From assembly GCA_938028845.1 (NCBI GenBank), contig CALIZJ010000166.1:1-17752 (forward strand): a stretch of DNA of 17,752 nucleotides. The letters are read 5' to 3'. Shown one piece after another: positions 7,938-13,528 of this stretch (positions are counted from its first letter, which is position 1; each line of letters begins with the position of its first letter). Origin of the DNA: an uncultured Blautia sp. GTDB lineage: Bacteria > Bacillota > Clostridia > Lachnospirales > Lachnospiraceae. A model generated the notes under the pieces. That model did no database searches. It saw only the letters and a program-made list of their open reading frames with translations, and was not told the origin of the DNA. Position numbers and translations under genes: made by a program.

Positions 7938-8534
7938 CTAACCTTTCATAAATCCGATCTTACTTAAAGGAGAAATGGTAAACCATACCTTTCCCACAAT
8001 ATATCTCTTTTTAACAGTTCCTATATCTCCGTATCTGCTGTCCTCACTGTTATTCCGGTTATCCCCCAGGACAAAATACTCTCCTGATTCCAAAGCAACA
8101 GGATTTTCCGCCAATCCGGGATTGCTGATGGTGGGAAAATCTTTTCCTTCCCGGTATGTCTCCCCGTCAATGAGGATACGTCCGTCTGCAATCTGTATGG
8201 TCTCCCCCGGCAGGCCGATCACCCTTCGGATATGAAGAGCCGCATCATCGCTTGCATTTGTTTTAAACACGATGATATCCCCTCTCTGAGGCGAAGAAAG
8301 CTTGTAGGAAACTTTATCCATAAAAAACCGGTCTCCCACAGAGATGGTCGGTTCCATGGAGCTCTCCTGCATGGTAACAGACTGAAACATAGCGATAGCT
8401 ACCACCGCCGCAAACACAAGTGTCACCACGATCTGAAAAACCCAGCCCAGCACTCTTCTCAGCTTTTCATTTTCTTCAAATTTTTCCTTAGCCTGTAAAA
8501 GCTTTTCACTTTGTTTATGTATTTTTAAGTCCAT
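7938..8534 (-). CDS. lepB: Type I signal peptidase family protein with Arg at the catalytic Lys position
   Basis: A 198-residue membrane protein of family S26. A cytoplasmic helical N-terminus of about 28 residues precedes one membrane segment (about 31-52), followed by the extracellular catalytic domain. The boxes seen are SSMEPTISVGD with serine S59, SPQRGDIIVF (81-90), HIRRVIGLPGE (101-111) and LGDNRNNSEDSRYG near the end. In characterised bacterial enzymes the third box has the catalytic lysine (HYVKRIIGLPGD in SipS); here R103 (CGA) stands there. The gene is otherwise intact. The ATG at 8534 has an AGGAG site 6 bases away. It lies between rplS and rbgA, the standard lepB position. Export-signal cleavage is the expected role, but the substitution makes activity uncertain. 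Confidence 0.88.
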   Translation of the reverse strand: MDLKIHKQSEKLLQAKEKFEENEKLRRVLGWVFQIVVTLVFAAVVAIAMFQSVTMQESSMEPTISVGDRFFMDKVSYKLSSPQRGDIIVFKTNASDDAALHIRRVIGLPGETIQIADGRILIDGETYREGKDFPTISNPGLAENPVALESGEYFVLGDNRNNSEDSRYGDIGTVKKRYIVGKVWFTISPLSKIGFMKG

Positions 8535-8556
8535 AGATGCTCCTGTTCCATGATGG

Positions 8557-8589
8557 AAAAAGAGGGACAATACCTGTCGTTATTGTCCC
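8557..8589 (-). terminator. Intrinsic terminator or attenuator between rplS and lepB
   Basis: GGGACAATA and TATTGTCCC (8581-8589 and 8564-8572 read on the minus strand) form a perfect 9-bp stem with an 8-base loop. CTCTTTTT follows. It lies 32 bases after the rplS stop and ends about 10 bases before the lepB ribosome site. No separate lepB promoter is visible after it, so partial read-through is likely. Confidence 0.8.
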
Positions 8590-8620
8590 TTCTCTTTAAA
8601 AACTTTGAAATTTTCATGCA

Positions 8621-8968
8621 TTATCTAACGCGCTCTTTAACCTTTGCAGATTTACCTACGCGATCTCTTAAATAGAACAGTTTCGCACGGCGTACTTTAC
8701 CACGGCGAATTACTTCCACCTTAACTACGTGAGGGGAATGCAACGGCCATGTCTTTTCTACGCCAACACCGTTAGAAGTTTTTCTTACTGTGAAAGTCTC
8801 TCTGGTGCTTCCGCCCTGTTTTTTCAGGACTGTTCCTTCAAATACCTGGATTCTTTCACGGTTACCCTCTTTGATCATCGCGTGAACTCTTACTGTGTCG
8901 CCAACGTTAAACTGCGGCACTTCTGCTTTTAACTGAGCAGCTTCAATGTTTCTGATAATTTCGTTCAT
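8621..8968 (-). CDS. rplS: 50S ribosomal protein bL19
   Basis: A 115-residue ribosomal protein, the standard L19 length, at the 30S-50S interface. Signature segments are FNVGDTVRVHAMIKEGNRER, IQVFEGTVLKKQGG, TFTVRKTSNGVGVEKTWPLH and the basic C-terminus RRGKVRRAKLFYLRDRVGKSA. The ATG at 8968 has AGGAGAG about 6 bases upstream; the frame is open further upstream but that part is the untranslated leader. It has its own promoter, is followed by a terminator-like hairpin, and heads the lepB-rbgA-rnhB-yraN-pgeF series. rimM and trmD, often placed before rplS in Firmicutes, are absent; a ZIP transporter gene is there instead. Confidence 0.98.
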   Translation of the reverse strand: MNEIIRNIEAAQLKAEVPQFNVGDTVRVHAMIKEGNRERIQVFEGTVLKKQGGSTRETFTVRKTSNGVGVEKTWPLHSPHVVKVEVIRRGKVRRAKLFYLRDRVGKSAKVKERVR

Positions 8969-9046
8969 GTTTTTCTCTCCTATTCTTTTGGATGTTCTTA
9001 ATACATACTTCGTAACAGAGGACCATCTTTTTTCACAACATAAACG

Positions 9047-9075
9047 ATTATACAATAGAACTTCCTGTTATGCAA
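9047..9075 (-). promoter_or_regulatory. Promoter of rplS
   Basis: TTGCAT (9070-9075), a 17-base spacer and a perfect TATAAT (9047-9052) on the minus strand. Transcription would begin near 9040, giving a leader of about 70 bases before rplS. Firmicutes rplS genes can carry an L19 leader structure. I see a possible GATG...CATC stem in this leader but cannot confirm the family. Confidence 0.75.
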
Positions 9076-9090
9076 GCACTTTTTTAAGTA

Positions 9091-9867
9091 TTATCCAAGT
9101 GCTACGTCCAAAATCATCATAAGCACAAAGCCCACTGCAAAGGCTATGGTCGCAATATTGCTGTGCTCTCCCTCGCTTGCCTCAGGAATCAGCTCTTCCA
9201 CTACCACATAGATCATTGCTCCCGCTGCAAATGCCAGAAGATAGGGCAGAACCGGCGTAATATAGGATGCCAGAAGAAGGGTGACACATCCTGCCGCAGG
9301 CTCTACGATTCCGGAAAGGGCGCCGTATAAAAAGGCCTTTCTCCTTCCTACGCCCTCGCCCCTAAGCGGCATGGAAATAATGGCTCCCTCCGGGAAATTC
9401 TGGATGGCGATCCCCACTGAAAGGGCAAAGGCCCCCGCCATGGTCACAGTCCCGCTTCCTGCTGCCACGCCCGCAAAAACAGCTCCTGCGGAAAGTCCCT
9501 CAGGTATATTATGAAGGGTAACCGCAAGGACAAGCATGGTTGTTTTTTTTAAAGCGCATTTCGGCCCTTCATTCTCCTCACATCCCAAGTGGAGATGAGG
9601 AACCACTTTATCCATCACAAGCAAAAATGCGATTCCCAGGCAAAATCCCACTGCCGCAGGCACAAAGGCCAGCTTTCCCATTCCCTCGCTCATATCCATA
9701 GCCGGGATCAAAAGGGACCAGACAGAGGCAGCGACCATCACGCCGGAAGCAAACCCTAAAAACGCTTTCTGAATCTGAGGCTTTAACTCCTTTTTCATAA
9801 AAAACACGCAGGCAGAGCCAAGTGCAGTGCCTATAAAGGGAACTATAAGCCCTATAAATATTTCCAT
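9091..9867 (-). CDS. ZIP family divalent metal transporter
   Basis: A 258-residue protein with about eight hydrophobic segments. It matches the bacterial ZIP (ZupT/GufA) family that imports Zn2+ and sometimes Fe2+ or Mn2+. The metal-binding helices carry HNIPEG (119-124) and QNFPEG (156-161), and E189 in GIVEPAAG fits the next helix. A short cytoplasmic loop with HLHLGCEENEGPKC (91-104) holds two His and two Cys and could bind metal. The ATG at 9867 follows a GAGG site 8 bases away. The nearest upstream gene is the zorB-like gene, about 120 bases away; no clear promoter or metal-regulator box is seen. Its stop lies just upstream of the rplS promoter. Metal preference cannot be assigned. Confidence 0.92.
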   Translation of the reverse strand: MEIFIGLIVPFIGTALGSACVFFMKKELKPQIQKAFLGFASGVMVAASVWSLLIPAMDMSEGMGKLAFVPAAVGFCLGIAFLLVMDKVVPHLHLGCEENEGPKCALKKTTMLVLAVTLHNIPEGLSAGAVFAGVAAGSGTVTMAGAFALSVGIAIQNFPEGAIISMPLRGEGVGRRKAFLYGALSGIVEPAAGCVTLLLASYITPVLPYLLAFAAGAMIYVVVEELIPEASEGEHSNIATIAFAVGFVLMMILDVALG

Positions 9868-9907
9868 GCCAAATACCTCTTTCTTTTTTTGATCGGGGAT
9901 TCTTTTT

Positions 9908-9938
9908 GATCCTGCCGCCCTCACAGCGTGGCAGGATC
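9908..9938. repeat. 9-bp inverted repeat between the zorB-like gene and the ZIP gene
   Basis: GATCCTGCC (9908-9916) and GGCAGGATC (9930-9938) form a perfect stem with a 13-base loop. Read on the minus strand it is followed by AAAAAGA, not a T-run, so it lacks an intrinsic-terminator tail for the genes here. On the plus strand the tail is CTTTAAAAAT. Role uncertain. Confidence 0.6.
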
Positions 9939-9988
9939 TTTAAAAATAAACACCGTTGTTATTAGGATATACCGGAATACATAAAAGG

Positions 9989-10927
9989 TTACTCCTCAGA
10001 CATGATTTTATTTAATTCCTCTATCATTTCCTCATCTTTCAGCCGGAATTTTACCTCCACACGTCTGGAAGCATCCATATCCACATTTCCTTCTTCATCC
10101 AAGATCGGATTTGCCATGGAATGACCATTTACAGTAAGATACGTTTCCAGGCTTTCCATTTCTTCGCTGGTCAAAAATTCATCCTGGATTTCCAAAAGAT
10201 ACTGTGCCACCGCAAGGGAACGCCTCTGGGAAAGCTCCAGGTTATAGCTGTAATCCCCGACCGTATCCGTGTAACCGTCTATGATGATCTCCGCCAGATA
10301 TTCCTTGTTTTCATCTGCAAGAAGAACCTTACAGTAAATGGGGAGAATCTCACGGAGCACTGCTTTTCCTTCCTCTGTCAGTTCCGCCTCATCGTAGTCA
10401 AACATAACGTTCGCATCCAGCGTAAGGGCACCCGTCTGAGAATCGATATCTACATTGACGTTATTTGCCGCAAACTCTTTCCGCAGAGAGGATACCACAT
10501 CCGCCTTAACGCCGATGATCTGATCAATCTGCACCTGCTGGGCACGAAGCTGAGCGGTCTGCTCGTCAAGGGCTGTTTTCTGGGCATTTAAAGTCGTTTC
10601 CTGTTCCTTAAGCTGAGCTGCAAGCTGGGCAAGCTGTTCCTCCTGCTGGGCTAGCTGCTCGTTCTGGGTCTGCAGCTGTTCGTCCTGGGTCTGAAGCTGA
10701 CCTTCCTTTTCCTCCAGCGCCGACTGCTGTGCCAGGATTTCCTGGGTATACTCCTCCTGAAGAGCGATTCTTTCATCCCTCTCCTGGATGCTCTCATCAT
10801 AACTCTTCTGAGCCTGAAAAAGAGTCACACACATAATCAGCACAAACAAAAGCAGTACGCCTGCCATCATGTCAGAATAGGAACGCCAGACATTAAAGCC
10901 GTTATCTCCTGATTTTTTCTTGCGCAT
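9989..10927 (-). CDS. MotB/ZorB-like membrane protein with heptad stalk and OmpA-like domain
   Basis: A 312-residue stator-type protein. A short basic N-terminus leads to SYSDMMAGVLLLFVLIM, one membrane helix (about 20-37) opened by D19, which matches the proton-carrying Asp of MotB and ZorB. Residues 40-140 are a Gln-rich coiled coil with Leu at 71, 78, 85, 92, 99, 106, 113, 120 and 127 and Ile at 134. Residues 155-295 form an OmpA/MotB peptidoglycan-binding domain with DGYTDTVGDYSYN, LSQRRSLAVAQYL and SRRVEVKF. Topology would be N-terminus in, C-terminus out, anchored in the cell wall. The ATG at 10927 follows AGGAGAG, 12 bases after the ZorA-like stop. With that partner it should form a proton-driven motor. 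It resembles Zorya ZorB but no Zorya effector is adjacent. The biological role is unknown. Confidence 0.88.
   Translation of the reverse strand: MRKKKSGDNGFNVWRSYSDMMAGVLLLFVLIMCVTLFQAQKSYDESIQERDERIALQEEYTQEILAQQSALEEKEGQLQTQDEQLQTQNEQLAQQEEQLAQLAAQLKEQETTLNAQKTALDEQTAQLRAQQVQIDQIIGVKADVVSSLRKEFAANNVNVDIDSQTGALTLDANVMFDYDEAELTEEGKAVLREILPIYCKVLLADENKEYLAEIIIDGYTDTVGDYSYNLELSQRRSLAVAQYLLEIQDEFLTSEEMESLETYLTVNGHSMANPILDEEGNVDMDASRRVEVKFRLKDEEMIEELNKIMSEE
10613..10696 (-). repeat. Four degenerate 21-bp tandem units encoding stalk heptads
   Basis: Codons 78-105 of the ZorB-like gene consist of four 21-base units translating as LQTQDEQ, LQTQNEQ, LAQQEEQ and LAQLAAQ. The first two units are nearly identical at DNA level, which suggests recent in-frame duplication. 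The leucine register continues on both sides with more diverged heptads. Confidence 0.8.
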
Positions 10928-10939
10928 GTATCTCTCCTT

Positions 10940-12574
10940 TTATTTAAACAAACTGAATTTTCCTTTTTGTGACCCTCTGGAAAGGTCCCGGATATTTTTC
11001 GCGATATCTTCAAGGAGGGCTTCCTGCCGTTCTGCCTGGGCTTCCATTGTTTTCTGAAGTTCTGCAGTCTCCTTCTGTGCGCCTCTGGAAACATTCCCTC
11101 CGGAAAGATATACATCTTTGCTGCTCACAACAGAGATATCAGACAGAAGCCTTCTCACCTGTTCCATGGTGTTATATGCCATTTTCTGATACTCTACGTA
11201 TTCCCGCATTTTGCTGTCGAAATCCTCTGCGATCCTGCGGTTTTCCTCGATAAATCTCTTGCTTGCCATTCCAGTGGAAGACACACGGTCCATAGCCTGG
11301 GCTGCCGTTTCCACATATTTCTGCATCGTCTGGTTGCAGGCCACCCAGAACTTGGCCGCGGAGCGCTCTGCATCTTTAAGAAATTCGGAAATCCTCTGGT
11401 AATCCTGCTGCTGCTGTTTTTGGATTTCCTGGTTTTCTTCCAGGATCCTGCCGGCAGCATTCATATATTTGCCCTGCATCCTGCCCATCTCAGAAACCAT
11501 ATCTTTCATCATACGTTCCTGCTTCACAAAGGAATCCCCAAGCTGCTGGCTCATTGTCTGATAAAGGACAGCCGTGTAATCCGTATTCTCCTTCTGGACC
11601 TTTTTCATCTGGGCAAGAGCCTCATTAAAATCCTTAAATTCCAGTTCAAAGGAATTATGCATTTCTGAAAGAAAAGTATTTAGTATTTCCTGGATGGCAT
11701 CCTTCTGGCATCTGGTCACAGAAGTAGCTAAAAGATCCAGGGAGTCGTTCATTTTCTTAAATGTGGGCGTGATCACCTTTTCAAAGCTGTCCGCCATCTG
11801 AACAGAAAACTGCTCCGCCATCTTTGTCATGGCAGCGGTCTGGTGTTTCTGGCTGGATACCAGAAGGTTCCTGGATTCGTTTTCTGCAGTGGGAAGGACA
11901 TAGGCATGAAATTTCTCCAGAAAATCGCTCAGGCGCTCTGTCATGGAGGAATATTCACTTTTCATCCCATATGTATAAATAATAGAAAAAGAAATACCAT
12001 AAATAGAGGTTAAAAATGCAACCTTAATTCCGTCTACCAAAGCGGAAACGGAGCTTGTCATCGCCTCGTAGTTCGTGGGTTCAAAATTTCTAAGTCCCCA
12101 AACAAGGCCTACAAAAGTACCCAGAATACCCAGACTGGTGAAAATGTCAGGCACCATTTCCAGAAGGCGCTTATGTACGTGGTTATCCAGTTCGTCTTCG
12201 TTGATATATTCTTCAATATCACCGATTCCCTCCTGGCTCTGGCTTATGTTGCTGGTAAAATTATCCATTTTCAAATCCAGATACTTATGTTCAAAAATAC
12301 CGTTCAGATAAGATAACTTTTTTGTGTCTGCCTTGCCGTTCTTTTTAAAAACTTCTGCAAGCTTCTCTGTGGCCCGTCCAATGGCTGCCGCAATATGGTT
12401 CATACGGAACATGCCGCCGATCAGGCCAGCCAGGTAAAGCACTGCCATGATGCCAAGGAATATAAAATTATATACCAAAACACTCACAGCATCCTGTCCC
12501 ACATAAATCGTCATCGCCACCGCCGCCGCAAATACAGCCACAAACAAAATGCTATTCGTTAACTTTTTTCCCAT
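10940..12574 (-). CDS. MotA/TolQ/ExbB/ZorA-like proton channel protein with long tail
   Basis: A 544-residue membrane protein. Hydrophobic segments lie at about 8-26, 33-56, 143-161 and 182-203. The last two carry the proton-channel signature, LGILGTFVGLVWGL (148-161) and AFLTSIYGISFSIIYTYG (186-203), as in MotA, ExbB and ZorA. Residues 57-140 form a cytoplasmic loop. Residues 205-544 are a hydrophilic helical tail of about 335 residues with coiled-coil stretches such as ILEENQEIQKQQQQDYQRI; this tail is unlike flagellar MotA but like ZorA, where it projects into the cytosol. The ATG at 12574 follows AGGAGG 7 bases away. The ZorB-like gene follows 12 bases after the stop. Proton-driven rotation within the membrane is inferred from the family; what the tail acts on is unknown. 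Confidence 0.86.
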   Translation of the reverse strand: MGKKLTNSILFVAVFAAAVAMTIYVGQDAVSVLVYNFIFLGIMAVLYLAGLIGGMFRMNHIAAAIGRATEKLAEVFKKNGKADTKKLSYLNGIFEHKYLDLKMDNFTSNISQSQEGIGDIEEYINEDELDNHVHKRLLEMVPDIFTSLGILGTFVGLVWGLRNFEPTNYEAMTSSVSALVDGIKVAFLTSIYGISFSIIYTYGMKSEYSSMTERLSDFLEKFHAYVLPTAENESRNLLVSSQKHQTAAMTKMAEQFSVQMADSFEKVITPTFKKMNDSLDLLATSVTRCQKDAIQEILNTFLSEMHNSFELEFKDFNEALAQMKKVQKENTDYTAVLYQTMSQQLGDSFVKQERMMKDMVSEMGRMQGKYMNAAGRILEENQEIQKQQQQDYQRISEFLKDAERSAAKFWVACNQTMQKYVETAAQAMDRVSSTGMASKRFIEENRRIAEDFDSKMREYVEYQKMAYNTMEQVRRLLSDISVVSSKDVYLSGGNVSRGAQKETAELQKTMEAQAERQEALLEDIAKNIRDLSRGSQKGKFSLFK

Positions 12575-12620
12575 AATTCGCCTCCTATTAGCCTTTATTC
12601 AAAACATTTCCGGCTTTTTA

Positions 12621-12698
12621 TCATAATATCATAACCTTTTCTTGAATACAAGAGAAGATATAATAAGACAATTTCGGCCTTTTTTTTATTATAGTCAT
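12621..12698 (-). CDS. Possible 25-residue small ORF upstream of the ZorA-like gene
   Basis: An ATG at 12698 is preceded 3 bases away by AGAAGGGG, a fair ribosome site, and opens a 25-codon frame ending TGA at 12621. The product would be basic at the N-terminus (TIIKKRPKL) and hydrophobic-aromatic after that (SYYIFSCI). The frame overlaps the candidate promoter of the motor genes, so it may be a leader peptide, an unrelated micro-protein or chance. I do not recognise it. The frame is open about 56 codons further upstream, but no better start is seen there. Confidence 0.2.
   Translation of the reverse strand: MTIIKKRPKLSYYIFSCIQEKVMIL
12623..12651 (-). promoter_or_regulatory. Candidate promoter of the ZorA/ZorB-like pair
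   Basis: TTGTAT (12646-12651), a 17-base spacer and TATTAT (12623-12628) on the minus strand. Transcription would begin near 12616, about 40 bases before the ATG at 12574. The -10 is good and the -35 is weak. Confidence 0.5.
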
Positions 12699-12742
12699 TT
12701 TCCCCTTCTTATCTGTAACGAAGCCTTTCTGCCTGGTATGAG

Positions 12743-12792
12743 CCGCTTTAAACGCCTTACTGTTTCGCTGAAAATATTTAAAGCGGATTATA
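12743..12792 (-). repeat. 10-bp inverted repeat next to a TATAAT box in the gap before the motor genes
   Basis: CCGCTTTAAA (12743-12752) and TTTAAAGCGG (12777-12786) are perfect inverted arms with a 24-base spacer. On the minus strand a consensus TATAAT (12787-12792) touches the first arm, but no good -35 lies 16-18 bases before it. It could be an operator, a structured leader or a small RNA start. The gap 12575-12919 holds this, the promoter, the small ORF and the terminator, and nothing else recognised. Confidence 0.5.
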
Positions 12793-12864
12793 CTAGTACA
12801 TCCGGTAATAAATATCCAGCCACCTGTCCAAATATCGATTTTCTGATGTCCAGGAGATTCCGGC

Positions 12865-12913
12865 AAAAAAGAAAAGAGCCGCGCACTGTGATATCACAAT
12901 GCTTCGGCTCTTT
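12865..12913 (-). terminator. Strong intrinsic terminator of the pheST-phosphatase operon
   Basis: On the minus strand AAAGAGCCG (12905-12913) pairs with CGGCTCTTT (12873-12881), followed by TTCTTTTTT. The long loop itself folds, since it contains the perfect palindrome TGTGATATCACA. The hairpin starts 6 bases after the phosphatase stop. Confidence 0.92.
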
Positions 12914-12919
12914 CTTACT

Positions 12920-13528
12920 TCAGGCGTATACCCTGTCTTCTTCCAACAATACTGCTTTTCCGTTTTTTACTTCCACCAGGTTCACGCTGCAGTTAGGCGG
13001 AACACAGCCGTGCCAGAAGGCACTTTTATCTGTATATACATTGCGCAGAAGCGCCCGGACAGCACATCCGTGGGAGGTGAGCAGAATCGTCTTCTCCTGA
13101 AGATCCGGGTCATTTATTTTTTCCTCCCAGAAAGCTTTTGTCCTCTTACAGATATCCTCAATATTTTCCCCATTTGCCGGTCTTTGAAAATGTTCCGGAT
13201 CCTGAAAGAAAATTTCCATTTCCCTGCTGACGACGTTCCCCTGGTCATCTTTAAACCTGGTGCCTTCCAGATCTCCGAAATCAATTTCCTGGATCCTCTT
13301 ATCCGGGATCACCGGCACTTTCCGGTCTCCCAAGATCAATTCCGCCGTCTGCCTCGCCCGCATAAGGGGGCTTGTAAAACACAGGTCAAAGGGAACCTCT
13401 CTAAGCGCTTCCCCTGTCGCCTTTGCCAGGCGGATTCCTTCTTCGGCAAGAGGGATGTCAGCAGAACCCTGTACTTTTTTCAACGCGTTCCACTGAGTAA
13501 CCCCGTGACGCACAATATAAAGTCTCAT
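12920..13528 (-). CDS. Histidine phosphatase family protein (phosphoglycerate-mutase-like)
   Basis: A 202-residue protein of the histidine phosphatase superfamily (cobC/PhoE/GpmB type). The catalytic set is present: RHG at 7-9 with H8 as the phospho-acceptor, R57/R59 in SPLMRARQTAE, E81 in QEIDFGDLEG and H153 in TSHGCAVRAL. It lacks the length of glycolytic GpmA (about 230-250 residues), so a phosphatase rather than a mutase is likely; the substrate is unknown. Its ATG shares one base with the pheT stop (TGATG), so translation is probably coupled and expression falls under the Phe T-box. A strong terminator follows the stop. Confidence 0.92.
   Translation of the reverse strand: MRLYIVRHGVTQWNALKKVQGSADIPLAEEGIRLAKATGEALREVPFDLCFTSPLMRARQTAELILGDRKVPVIPDKRIQEIDFGDLEGTRFKDDQGNVVSREMEIFFQDPEHFQRPANGENIEDICKRTKAFWEEKINDPDLQEKTILLTSHGCAVRALLRNVYTDKSAFWHGCVPPNCSVNLVEVKNGKAVLLEEDRVYA

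Noticed and set aside
9075..9103. Terminator at the end of the ZIP gene (AGCACTT / AAGTGCT)
   Set aside because: The arms are only 7 bp, straddle the stop codon, and are not followed by a T-run on the coding strand. The T-run is inside the loop on the other strand.
9989..12574. A complete Zorya defence system
   Set aside because: Only ZorA-like and ZorB-like genes are present. The neighbours on both sides are ordinary genes, with no ZorC-, ZorD- or ZorE-like protein in the window.
12885..12900. CRP-type operator at TGTGATATCACA
   Set aside because: A CRP site needs six bases between TGTGA and TCACA; here there are two. The palindrome lies in the loop of a strong terminator, which explains it.
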